Positions 14,808-22,709 of a DNA stretch of 24,867 nt are shown one piece after another. The stretch covers positions 1 to 24,867 of the forward strand of contig JAEWNJ010000041.1 of the NCBI GenBank assembly GCA_023392795.1, given 5' to 3'. A program made the position numbers and the translations under genes. Below the pieces are notes generated by a model. That model was given only the letters and a program-made list of their open reading frames with translations, searched no databases and had not been told where the DNA came from. Source of the stretch: Candidatus Cloacimonadota bacterium (lineage in GTDB: Bacteria; Cloacimonadota; Cloacimonadia; Cloacimonadales; Cloacimonadaceae). Within the stretch, counting starts at the first letter, position 1. Each line of letters begins with the position of its first letter.

Positions 14808-15714
14808 AGAGATCGAGAACTACCTGGCGCATCTCTATCCCCTGCTTTTAGTGCGCGGCATCGAAATCGAGCGGCAGGACGAGATTGCTTACGGCTGGCA
14901 ATTGCGTCTACGGCGCGGCAGCGACAGCGCCAGCATCAATATCTACCATTCCGCCAAACGCGGCCTCAGCACCGTGGTGGGAGGTTCGAATAGCTCCCTG
15001 CTCAAAGCGGAGCTAAATGCCCTGATCGTGGGGGAAACTTCCCCAGCGGAGCATCAGGCCATGCATACCTGGCATGCCTGGATCGGCAGCGATGAATGCG
15101 GTAAAGGCGATTATTTCGGCCCCCTGGTGGTCTCCGCTTTCTATCTGAAACGGGAGCAGGAGAATGACCTCAAAAAGCTCGGTGTATGCGATAGCAAGCG
15201 GCTGCGGGACGATCAGATCAAGCGCATTGCAGCCGGCATTTATCAAAGCTTCCCCGGTCAGATGAACTGCCTGATCTTGAAAAACCCAAAATACAACGAA
15301 TTGATCGCTTCCTTTCAGCAGCAAAACCTGAATCTCAATGATCTTCTGGCCTGGTCTCACGCCAAAGTAATCAGTGAATTGCGAGCCGGAATAAAGGACT
15401 GCGAAGGCATCCTGGTGGATCAATTTTCCAAGGCGCAAAAGGTGAAAGCGCGCCTGACCGCCAAAGACAAGAACCTGAACGTGGTGGAACGCACCGGCGC
15501 TGAACGCGATCCCGCAGTTGCCGCAGCCTCCATCCTCGCCCGCTATCAATTCCTGGAACTGCGCAAAAGCCTGGACGCCAAACACAAGATGACCTTTCCC
15601 CTGGGCGCAGGACCCGGAGTGATCGAGGCCGCAAAGCAGTTTGTGAAACTATACGGTAAAGATCAACTTGGCTCAGTCGCCAAACTCCACTTCAAAACTA
15701 CGCTTAAGGTGTAA
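14800..15714 (+). CDS. rnhC: Ribonuclease HIII
   Basis: This 304-residue endonuclease degrades the RNA strand of RNA-DNA hybrids. An N-terminal domain of about 85 residues precedes the nuclease core, as in RNase HIII and unlike the shorter RNase HII. The core opens with IGSDECGKGDYFGPLVVSA, where Asp98 and Glu99 are metal ligands. The remaining acidic ligands are Asp207 in ILVDQF and Asp237 in ERDPAVAAASILAR. The G[KR]G motif in DECGKGDYFGP, with Lys in place of the RNase HII Arg, is diagnostic of HIII. Length and spacing match Bacillus-type RnhC. It overlaps folC by 8 bp, so it is probably on the same mRNA. Confidence 0.93.
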   Translation: MHKEIENYLAHLYPLLLVRGIEIERQDEIAYGWQLRLRRGSDSASINIYHSAKRGLSTVVGGSNSSLLKAELNALIVGETSPAEHQAMHTWHAWIGSDECGKGDYFGPLVVSAFYLKREQENDLKKLGVCDSKRLRDDQIKRIAAGIYQSFPGQMNCLILKNPKYNELIASFQQQNLNLNDLLAWSHAKVISELRAGIKDCEGILVDQFSKAQKVKARLTAKDKNLNVVERTGAERDPAVAAASILARYQFLELRKSLDAKHKMTFPLGAGPGVIEAAKQFVKLYGKDQLGSVAKLHFKTTLKV

Positions 15715-15725
15715 GCTTCACCCCC

Positions 15726-15788
15726 TTCACTATTCACTGTTCACTGTTCACTATTCACTGTTCACTGTTCACCCTTAACCCTTCACTT
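15726..15788. repeat. Array of nine TTCACTR-type heptamers
   Basis: Nine contiguous 7-mers read TTCACTA, TTCACTG, TTCACTG, then the same three again, then TTCACCC, TTAACCC and TTCACTT. The first six form a 21-bp unit repeated twice. Three more heptamers (TTCACCC, TTCACTA, TTCACTT) recur at 15986-16006. This is a simple-sequence repeat and could change in copy number by slippage. Confidence 0.85.
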
Positions 15789-16073
15789 GCATAGAAAAAC
15801 TCGTTTTCTTGGACATATGGATTATCATATGTACAGAAAATACCACTTTATTGGACACGTGACTCCAATGTGGGCAGATTATTCTCATTATAGTGACAAG
15901 GACGTATTTATGGATTTTGTTCTCAAGACTTTGCCCCCGGATACTGATCTGGAAACCACTTCGGTTCTCAGGAAGGGAGCCCGCGTTCACCCTTCACTAT
16001 TCACTTCTACACTTTCTGTGGCGTATCATCCACAATCTTGAAGTGTACATAGGTACTAATTCAATATTTTTTA

Positions 16074-16102
16074 TTGACAGTTTATCGGTTCACCAATTAC
16101 CT
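16074..16102 (+). promoter_or_regulatory. Candidate promoter of the cas operon
   Basis: TTGACA (16074-16079) preceded by an AT-rich run is followed after 17 bp by TTACCT (16097-16102), a weak -10. It lies about 80 bp upstream of the cas6 start and no gene intervenes. The surrounding string is shared with the ferritin gene promoter and partly with the CRISPR leader, which adds support. Confidence 0.45.
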
Positions 16103-16184
16103 CGCACCTGGCATTGGGCATGTCCCAATAACTCGGTGGAATGATCAACCCACAATTTATATATGTATCAGGGAGGGAAATTCT

Positions 16185-16859
16185 ATGATACCGGTGAAGT
16201 ACATGTTACTCAGTTTCGGTGACATCAGGTTTTCTGCGTTCGAAATCCCCAAGCTTCGGGGCTATTTTGCCGCGCGCTTTCCTTCGGAGCATCTCTTTCA
16301 CAACCATCTTCCGTCCGTCGCCCAGTCCTATAAGTATCCGCTCATCCAGTATCGTATGATTGATCGCTGTCCGGCTCTTTTGGGCATTGGCGAAGGGATT
16401 GACGTGATGAAGAGGATCTTTTTGCAAGTGGACGAACTAAGGATCGGTAAAGAGGTATATGCCGTCAATGACCTCAGCGTCAGTTTAATGGAAGAGCCAT
16501 TGGGGCAATGCATAGAGTTCCGAAGCTATCGCTTTGCCTCACCCTGGATGGCATTGAATCAGGAAAACTACCGCGAGTTTGTAAAGCTCAATACCATTCA
16601 ACAAAAGCAACGTCTAAAACAAATCCTGCGGGGCAACTTGCTTACTCTTTCCAAGGGTTTTGGCTATACCATTCCGGATTTTGACGCTGTGGAACTCGAC
16701 GGTTGGTTCAAACCTGTGGAACGCAACTTTCACAATATCCCCATGCAGTGTTTCACCGGGGAGTTTACCGTAAACTTTATGATCCCGGATCAGCTGGGGC
16801 TGGGCAAACAAATCGCCCGTGGCTTTGGAGTAATAGAAAAGCAAAAGGAGGAGAGATGA
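16185..16859 (+). CDS. cas6: CRISPR endoribonuclease Cas6 (Cas6b type)
   Basis: This 224-residue RNase is predicted to cut pre-crRNA within the repeat and leave the 8-nt 5' handle. The N-terminal ferredoxin-like half has RGYFAARFPSEHLFHNHL and YKYPLIQYRMID followed by LLGIGEG, a pattern I associate with the Cas6b family of type I-B systems. The C-terminal glycine-rich loop GLGKQIARGFGVI (205-217) is the Cas6/RAMP hallmark. A candidate catalytic His lies in SEHLFHNHL, not proven. ATG 16185 has GGGAGGG upstream. A longer frame from TTG 16074 is rejected because that TTG is the -35 box. The stop overlaps the cas8b start (ATGA), and it is the first gene of the operon. Confidence 0.9.
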   Translation: MIPVKYMLLSFGDIRFSAFEIPKLRGYFAARFPSEHLFHNHLPSVAQSYKYPLIQYRMIDRCPALLGIGEGIDVMKRIFLQVDELRIGKEVYAVNDLSVSLMEEPLGQCIEFRSYRFASPWMALNQENYREFVKLNTIQQKQRLKQILRGNLLTLSKGFGYTIPDFDAVELDGWFKPVERNFHNIPMQCFTGEFTVNFMIPDQLGLGKQIARGFGVIEKQKEER

Positions 16860-18721
16860 TACATAAAATGCTGGCACTTTACGATCACATACCTCAAGAG
16901 TATATTGATCAGCATAACAACGAATACGGTCTTATAGTGGAGCCAAAACCTAACTGGAAAGTTATTACTATGTGTTTCGTAAGGGATGGTAAAGACTTTA
17001 GGCTCAATGATTCAATTCTTGGGGATTACGATTCGGCACGAAACTTGTCAGACGTTTTTTATCGGAACGCTCCTGGAAATTCGGTATCTTCTTTTCCTTC
17101 AATATTCATCACTGAGGAAGGATTTCGGTTGGATAAAGAGTATTCCAAAGACTCCAAGGACTATAAAAATATCATGAAAACGCTCAAGAACAATATGCAA
17201 ATCAATGATGAACTGAAAGGACTGCACGACTTCTTTGAGAATAATCCCGACGAAATCTTCTCGAAGATTGACAAGTATCTTGGCGATAGCAAAAAAGGGA
17301 AGTATGTCTTCACAATATCAATTGACGGACTGCATATCGGCAGGTCTCCCCTTTTCGCAAAGATCAGGACTCAGGCGGCTGAGGAATTCTACAGTGACTT
17401 CTATACTTTAAGTGATAAGAAGGTCACTGGCCGCAACATGACCTGCTCCATGTGCAACACTCTCCAGGATGAGTTATGGGGTTATGTATCAGTATACAAT
17501 TTCTATACATCCAAAACCGAATTGGCCCCCATCGCAGGCGGTCTCAGAAAGGAACGCGCGCACATCAATTACCCTGTTTGCCCCCAGTGCGCCGCAAAGC
17601 TGAAAAGACTTCAGCCCATCGTAGACAAGTACTTCGGATTCAGTTTTTGTGGCTTAAACTATCTGCTGATTCCGGAGGTTATATCTGATAAGGTTAATGA
17701 TAACCCGATGAAGCAGATTGTTGATATCATGGTATCGCAATATGGTGCTGACGCAGGAACTACCCTAATTCTTGATGCACGGCTTGGGGAGTTTAGCATT
17801 GGTAAACGCAGGAATATGATAGACAATTACCATAAAGAGGTTTTTGACTATTTGGCAGAGATGAAGAACAACGCGTCATACACCATGCTTTTCTTTGCCC
17901 GAAGCAATCAAGAATTCAAAATTCTCCTAACCATAGAAGACGTGTTCCCATCCCAGTTCAAAGCCATTTTCCAGGCAATTGACAAGGCCGAAGCTCACGA
18001 TATCTTTCATGCACTTCCGGGGAAAAACCCCGGGGACATATATAACCTTGAATTCCGCTTTGATCTGGTCAAAGAATTCTTCCCTATTGATGACAGGATA
18101 GAAGGTGACTTTTCGAAAACCTTCTTAGAGCTAACCCGGAGTATTTTTACTCAAAGCACAGCATCATATAGCTTCATCCAGCATAGAATTGTAAATATAG
18201 TCAGTCGCAGATTTGCCAACGGGTTGAATTATGAGCTCGCCACTCGCAAAGCGTTTCTGATGCTTAAATTCTTCTCCTATCTGGGGATTATAAACCAAAA
18301 TAACGAATACACTTACAAGGAGGTAAACATGACGGACAAATACGCCGAATTCTTCGAGGAACATCGTGATTTCTTCGTCTCCAGCGCAAAACAGTACGTC
18401 TTTCTAACAGGTGTTCTAGCTCAATACCTGATCAACATTCAAATGCATGACAAGGGAGCTGCGCCATTCCGGAAAAGACTGAACAGCATGAAACTGGATG
18501 GCAATCTTATACATCGTATCTTCACTGAGGCCAGAGAGAAACTGATTCAGTATGATAAAAACTACTATCAGGATCTTGAACAAAGAATTGCCGATCTAAT
18601 GGTAAAGGGGGGCATAGAAAAACTTTCCAACGACGAGATAAGCTTCTTGTTTACCCTGGGAATGACCATGAACAAGAAATTCAAAGAATCCAAAACTCAA
18701 GAACCCGACCCTAACGAATAA
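16856..18721 (+). CDS. cas8b: Type I-B Cascade large subunit Cas8b (TM1802/Csh1 family)
   Basis: This 621-residue protein is the Cascade large subunit that should recognise the PAM and help load Cas3. A zinc-binding-type pair of CxxC motifs is present: Cys197/Cys200 in MTCSMCN and Cys242/Cys245 in VCPQCA, as in TM1802/Csh1 proteins. Its size and its place between cas6 and cas7 agree. The start codon overlaps the cas6 stop by 4 bp and has AAAGGAGGAGAG in front. The open frame extends upstream inside cas6, but ATG 16856 is clearly the start. The C-terminal portion is highly helical and contains an internal ribosome site plus ATG at codon 492, predicting an independently translated small subunit. 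The PAM preference is not predictable from sequence. Confidence 0.9.
   Translation: MIHKMLALYDHIPQEYIDQHNNEYGLIVEPKPNWKVITMCFVRDGKDFRLNDSILGDYDSARNLSDVFYRNAPGNSVSSFPSIFITEEGFRLDKEYSKDSKDYKNIMKTLKNNMQINDELKGLHDFFENNPDEIFSKIDKYLGDSKKGKYVFTISIDGLHIGRSPLFAKIRTQAAEEFYSDFYTLSDKKVTGRNMTCSMCNTLQDELWGYVSVYNFYTSKTELAPIAGGLRKERAHINYPVCPQCAAKLKRLQPIVDKYFGFSFCGLNYLLIPEVISDKVNDNPMKQIVDIMVSQYGADAGTTLILDARLGEFSIGKRRNMIDNYHKEVFDYLAEMKNNASYTMLFFARSNQEFKILLTIEDVFPSQFKAIFQAIDKAEAHDIFHALPGKNPGDIYNLEFRFDLVKEFFPIDDRIEGDFSKTFLELTRSIFTQSTASYSFIQHRIVNIVSRRFANGLNYELATRKAFLMLKFFSYLGIINQNNEYTYKEVNMTDKYAEFFEEHRDFFVSSAKQYVFLTGVLAQYLINIQMHDKGAAPFRKRLNSMKLDGNLIHRIFTEAREKLIQYDKNYYQDLEQRIADLMVKGGIEKLSNDEISFLFTLGMTMNKKFKESKTQEPDPNE
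18317..18323 (+). promoter_or_regulatory. Internal ribosome binding site inside cas8b
   Basis: AAGGAGG, a full-length Shine-Dalgarno match, lies inside the cas8b reading frame. It is followed by TAAAC and then ATG (18329-18331) in the same frame, a near-ideal 5-bp spacing. It is as strong as any start site of the annotated operon genes. Confidence 0.8.
18329..18721 (+). CDS. cas11b: Predicted Cas11b small subunit from internal start in cas8b
   Basis: Translation from the internal ATG (codon 492 of cas8b) would give a 130-residue protein beginning MTDKYAEFFEEHRDFF and sharing the cas8b stop. Its sequence is almost entirely helix-forming (SSAKQYVFLTGVLAQYLINIQ, LIHRIFTEAREKLIQYDKNYYQDLEQRIADLMVKG), which fits the helical-bundle Cas11 small subunits that line the Cascade belly. 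Published work on type I-B, I-C and I-D systems showed that the small subunit is made this way from within the large-subunit gene. No separate cas11 gene is present in this operon, so the prediction also fills a gap. What is seen is the ribosome site, the frame and the composition. Expression is inferred. Confidence 0.8.
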   Translation: MTDKYAEFFEEHRDFFVSSAKQYVFLTGVLAQYLINIQMHDKGAAPFRKRLNSMKLDGNLIHRIFTEAREKLIQYDKNYYQDLEQRIADLMVKGGIEKLSNDEISFLFTLGMTMNKKFKESKTQEPDPNE

Positions 18722-18733
18722 CTGGAGGATACC

Positions 18734-19666
18734 ATGTCCGAACTCAAAAGAACCGAAATCCTATTCCTTTACGATGTGCAAAATGCAAATCCCAACGGGG
18801 ACCCATCTGACGAAAACAAACCCCGCATTGATGAAGAAACCGGACATAACATAGTAACAGACGTCCGCTTAAAAAGAACCATCCGCGATTATCTCTTTAA
18901 CTATGAGGGCTACAATCAGGACACGGTAAAGGACATCTTTGTACGTCAGACATTTATGGAAGAGGATCCTGCCAAAGGATTGAAGGATGGAAAAAACAGA
19001 GCAAAAACCTATAAAGAAAACTCGGACCTTGTACTGAATGCATGTATCGATGTCAGATTGTTTGGCGGAGTGATACCTTTGGATAAAAAGGGGAAGAGCC
19101 CAAGAACGAAAAATGATTCAGAAGACACCAATGAAGGAAAAAACAAGGAATCATCAATTACCTTCACAGGCCCCGTCCAGTTCAAGATGGGGCATTCCCT
19201 TCACAAAGTGGAACTTATGTACATAAAGGGAACCGGAGCTTTTGCCAGTAAGGCAGGAGCACAGCAACCAACCTTCCGGGAAGAGTACATTCTTCCTTAC
19301 TCCTTCATAGCCTTCTATGGCATAATCAACGAAAACGCAGCCAGACAAACCAGATTGACATCATCGGACATTGAAATGCTCAAAAAAGGCATTTGGAACG
19401 GCACAAAACAACTCATCACCAGATCAAAGATGGAACACAACCCTCGTATGTTGCTGATGCTCGAGCATAAATCTCCTAACTTCTTTATCGGAGAATTGGA
19501 TAAACACATCCGATTAATAAGCGAACTGTCTGATGAAAAGATCAGAGGGATTGGTGACATCAAGCTGGATATGAGCCCTCTCAAGAAGATTATGGATGAA
19601 ATGGGGGATAACCGCCCTGAAGTATTTATGCAAAAAGACCCGAACCTCGAACTGACAGGATGGTGA
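18734..19666 (+). CDS. cas7: Type I-B Cascade backbone Cas7 (Csh2)
   Basis: This 310-residue RAMP protein forms the repeated backbone that binds the crRNA spacer. The N-terminus RTEILFLYDVQNANPNGDP (near residue 5) and the following RIDEETGHNIVTDVRLKRTIRDYL are characteristic of the Csh2/Cas7 family of type I-B. The lysine-rich middle (KDGKNRAKTYKENSD, KKGKSPRTKND) fits the RNA-binding thumb region. A later GPVQFKMGHSLHKV and the TFREEYILPYSFIAFYGIINENAA stretch are also family-typical. A GGAGG site lies 5 bp before the ATG. It is 12 bp after the cas8b stop and 25 bp before cas5, in one operon. Confidence 0.95.
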   Translation: MSELKRTEILFLYDVQNANPNGDPSDENKPRIDEETGHNIVTDVRLKRTIRDYLFNYEGYNQDTVKDIFVRQTFMEEDPAKGLKDGKNRAKTYKENSDLVLNACIDVRLFGGVIPLDKKGKSPRTKNDSEDTNEGKNKESSITFTGPVQFKMGHSLHKVELMYIKGTGAFASKAGAQQPTFREEYILPYSFIAFYGIINENAARQTRLTSSDIEMLKKGIWNGTKQLITRSKMEHNPRMLLMLEHKSPNFFIGELDKHIRLISELSDEKIRGIGDIKLDMSPLKKIMDEMGDNRPEVFMQKDPNLELTGW

Positions 19667-19691
19667 TCGCCCTGTCCAAACAGGAGTTGAT

Positions 19692-20408
19692 ATGATACCG
19701 GATAAAGTGCTTTGTTTTGAGTTGTTTGGAGATTATGCTCAGTTCCGTAAGTTCTTCACAAACATGTCTCCACTCAGCTTTTCAATACCTCCCCGGACGG
19801 TATTAAGCGGCATCATTGGTGCAATTCTGGGAATAAGTAAACATGAAAACCCCGAAACATTCGCTGCCGATAACTCATTCATCGCTATCAGGCTGATGAA
19901 TCCCGTTAGGAAAGTAAGAATTGCGCACAATTACATAAAAACAACATCTCCTTCTCAGGTATTCGAGTATAAGTCCCATAAACCAACGAACATTGAGTTC
20001 TTGAAGAATGTGCGGTACCGAGTATACTTCGCTTGTACCAGCCCGGATTTGTATGCCAAACTTAAGCAGATGTTAATATCACATAGAAGTGTTTATACAA
20101 TATGCTTGGGAATTAGTGGATGCATTGCTGACTTCCAATACTTGGGTGAATACTACCTGGAGCAAAGGCCAGCACTACAGAGGCTGATGATGAACTCAGC
20201 AATCCCCATGCCTTCTGTACATGAGTTGCTGATCGATTCACCCTTAAAACTGCAAAAGGTGGTAGCTCCCACATTCATGAACAATGATCGTACGGTTACC
20301 AAATATGAAGAGGTGTTATTCGAAATGAATGGTGCCCCTATACCCATGATCAGTTCAGATACATCCTATCTTGTGAAGGAATTGAATGACATCATCCATG
20401 CATTATAG
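19692..20408 (+). CDS. cas5: Type I-B Cascade subunit Cas5
   Basis: This 238-residue RAMP protein should cap the 5' handle of the crRNA in Cascade. The N-terminus KVLCFELFGDYAQFRKFFTNMSPLSFSIPPRTVLSGIIGAILGI has the Cas5 N-terminal strand and the characteristic 'F..PprT.l.GmiGAilG' region. Length and position after cas7 agree with Cas5h/Cas5b. Because Cas6 is a separate complete gene, Cas5 is not expected to be the catalytic processing enzyme here (unlike Cas5d of type I-C). AGGAG lies 6-7 bp before the ATG. The 3' end overlaps cas3 by 23 bp. Confidence 0.92.
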   Translation: MIPDKVLCFELFGDYAQFRKFFTNMSPLSFSIPPRTVLSGIIGAILGISKHENPETFAADNSFIAIRLMNPVRKVRIAHNYIKTTSPSQVFEYKSHKPTNIEFLKNVRYRVYFACTSPDLYAKLKQMLISHRSVYTICLGISGCIADFQYLGEYYLEQRPALQRLMMNSAIPMPSVHELLIDSPLKLQKVVAPTFMNNDRTVTKYEEVLFEMNGAPIPMISSDTSYLVKELNDIIHAL

Positions 20409-22707
20409 GCTTCATTCACATCCAGATCTATCACTTATGGATCACCTTGAGCAGGTGCAGCGCACCGGACTTACCACGTTTAGGGATAATGCAATCTTCC
20501 CGGATGACAGTGAGTTGCTCAAGGTGATCCTTGCTTTTCATGATCTTGGCAAGGGATCGGCTCATTTCCAGGATTATCTTCTGAAGAATGGTCCTCGGAG
20601 TAACCTGACCAGGCACAGTGAGATCTCGGCTCTCTGGGCGTGTTATTACTGTATTTTCTCCCTGAACATGGATCCTCTTGATGCACTATTTGCCTACGTT
20701 TGCGTGCTTTCGCACCATGGATCGTTGGGAAATATTCTGGATCTTCTCTGCCCTGGTTTGAATAGATCAGACTTGTTGGAGATAAATGACAGCATGGATT
20801 ATGAAGAGCTAAACCGCATTCTTGCTGTGCTGGGCATTAACGCAGGCCTATCCAAAAGCGAGTTCAATAGCTTATTGGACTACTTCGCAAAGAACTCTCT
20901 GGGTAAGCTGTATAGAATGCACAAATCCAAGCTCACCCCATATTCATGGCTGAGGCTAGACTACCTTTTTTCCATACTGATCTGGGCCGATAAGTACTCT
21001 GCAATTTTTCAGGATCAGGCTCATGACCATGCTGCTAACATGTGGAAACCCGAATACCTGGATGCTTATAAATCGCTCCTGCCAAATGGCAATGGCAAGA
21101 TTGATCAAATACGTAGTGAAGCGTACGAGATCCTGCCCCAGTCGCTGAACCTTTATTCTGACCTATACTCTATAAATATGCCAACAGGATCAGGGAAAAC
21201 ACTGAGTTCTCTAAAAGCAGCTCTGGAATTGAGGAAGCTAAGACCGCATCTGAAACGCATCATCTACTGTCTGCCCTTCACTTCCGTGATTGATCAAAAC
21301 CACAGTGTTTTTCATGATATCCTTGTCCAAAACTCAATTCAACCCGATTCAAGCTTACTCCTTGCTCATCATCATTTGGCGGATTTCAATTATCAGTCTC
21401 AGACAGAGTACTCCCGTAATGAGTCAGAGTATTTGGTTGAAACCTGGGACAGCGAACTGGTAGTAAGCACTTTTGTCCAGCTGTTGTCAACCTGTCTGTC
21501 CGTAAAAAACAGTAACTTGAAAAGATTCCATCGTTTGGCAAACGCAATAATCTTGCTGGATGAAGTGCAGAACATCCCTCATCATTTCTGGCCGCTTTTA
21601 AAGCATACTTTAACACTGGTAAGTTCTGCCCTGAATTCGGTTTTTATCTTGGTTACTGCGACACTTCCCATGATTTTCGATCCTGAAGAATCAGCTTTGA
21701 CGGAACTTGCAAGCCGGAATAAAGAATGGTTTTCTGCTTTGAACAGGATCGAGTTGCACCATGACGAGATTGATAAGTGCATCAGTATGGATATCTTGAA
21801 GCAACGGATTATCCGTGATCATAAAGAACATCCCACCCTGAAAAGACTCATCATATTGAATACGGTACAGAATTCTCTGGATTTGTACGAATCACTTGTT
21901 TTGAGTATTCCCGATGCGGATTTCGTCTATTTGTCGTCAAATGTGATTCCCTTACACCGCTTGCAGAGCATTGAGAAGATAAAAAAACAATCGGGAAAGG
22001 CCATGATCATTGTTTCCACTCAGGTGGTTGAAGCAGGCGTAGATATCGATGTGGATGTCGTTTACAGAGATCTTGCCCCGCTCGATTCGATTATTCAGGC
22101 TGCGGGAAGATGTAATCGTAACGCCGGCAAAGGGATCTCTAAAGTCATCGTCTTCCAGCTTGCCAAAGAGCAATCGCCATATTGGAGATACATTTACGAT
22201 CAGACTCTGGTGATGGGAACACTGAAGGTACTCATGCCAATGCCGAATCCACTTCCTGAATCTGAGTTCTATACTCTGAGCGATAACTACTATCGTCACC
22301 TAAATACGGTCGCGTCTCAAGACCGTTCAGCCGGAATCATAAACAGCTTATCCCGACTGGAGCTGGATTCAGCACTGTCGTATCACCCCAAGGAAAATCC
22401 GGAGGCTTTTAACCTGATAGACAGTCATCCGGTCCAGACTGTGTTCGTTGAAATCGATGATGAGGCATCGAACTTGTACAGGCGGTATCAGGAGCTGAAG
22501 AATACCTCATTCGATGACGGTTTTTTGCAGAGAGCGGAGATCAAGGACGTACTAAGGAAAATGGGAGCATATATGATTAATGTAGATAAACGGTTTGCCC
22601 AGTCAGAAGAGCCAATACTCTTCGTCGATCGTGATAGCAGCAGTCTTTACTATGACCTTACAACCGGATACAAAAGAAAGCAAGCTCAGGCCGATTACAT
22701 ATTCTAG
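20386..22707 (+). CDS. cas3: Cas3 helicase-nuclease
   Basis: This 773-residue protein unwinds and degrades target DNA recruited by Cascade. The N-terminal HD nuclease has the metal ligands in order: His20 (MDHLEQV), His52-Asp53 (HDLGK), His77 (TRHSE) and His110-His111 (LSHHGSLG). The SF2 helicase has Walker A PTGSGKT (266-272), DEVQ box (392-395), VSTQVVEAGVDIDVD and motif VI QAAGRCNR (571-578). Both halves look intact in one polypeptide. I chose ATG 20386, which has AAGGA 5 bp upstream. ATG 20398 is a close alternative. It overlaps cas5 by 23 bp and ends 2 bp before cas1, so expression is likely coupled to the Cascade genes. Confidence 0.95.
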   Translation: MTSSMHYRLHSHPDLSLMDHLEQVQRTGLTTFRDNAIFPDDSELLKVILAFHDLGKGSAHFQDYLLKNGPRSNLTRHSEISALWACYYCIFSLNMDPLDALFAYVCVLSHHGSLGNILDLLCPGLNRSDLLEINDSMDYEELNRILAVLGINAGLSKSEFNSLLDYFAKNSLGKLYRMHKSKLTPYSWLRLDYLFSILIWADKYSAIFQDQAHDHAANMWKPEYLDAYKSLLPNGNGKIDQIRSEAYEILPQSLNLYSDLYSINMPTGSGKTLSSLKAALELRKLRPHLKRIIYCLPFTSVIDQNHSVFHDILVQNSIQPDSSLLLAHHHLADFNYQSQTEYSRNESEYLVETWDSELVVSTFVQLLSTCLSVKNSNLKRFHRLANAIILLDEVQNIPHHFWPLLKHTLTLVSSALNSVFILVTATLPMIFDPEESALTELASRNKEWFSALNRIELHHDEIDKCISMDILKQRIIRDHKEHPTLKRLIILNTVQNSLDLYESLVLSIPDADFVYLSSNVIPLHRLQSIEKIKKQSGKAMIIVSTQVVEAGVDIDVDVVYRDLAPLDSIIQAAGRCNRNAGKGISKVIVFQLAKEQSPYWRYIYDQTLVMGTLKVLMPMPNPLPESEFYTLSDNYYRHLNTVASQDRSAGIINSLSRLELDSALSYHPKENPEAFNLIDSHPVQTVFVEIDDEASNLYRRYQELKNTSFDDGFLQRAEIKDVLRKMGAYMINVDKRFAQSEEPILFVDRDSSSLYYDLTTGYKRKQAQADYIF

Positions 22708-22709
22708 TT

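Larger units (their letters stand above)
15715..16184. other. Intergenic region between rnhC and the cas operon
   Basis: This 470-bp stretch has heptamer repeats at both ends of its left half (15726-15788 and 15986-16006), two 20-bp dyads (15813-15832 and 15850-15869), and a TTGACA promoter box at 16074. Open frames on both strands (84 codons + and 71 codons -) have no ribosome site or recognisable protein features. The region probably holds the control sequences of the cas operon plus repeat debris. Confidence 0.6.

Noticed and set aside
15726..16006. Possible second CRISPR array
   Set aside because: The repeat unit is only 7 bp and contiguous, with no regular spacers. It is a simple-sequence repeat.
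15787..16041. Open frames of 84 codons (+) and 71 codons (-) between rnhC and cas6
   Set aside because: They have poor start codons, no ribosome sites, and include heptamer repeats and dyads. Nothing in the peptides looks like a protein domain.
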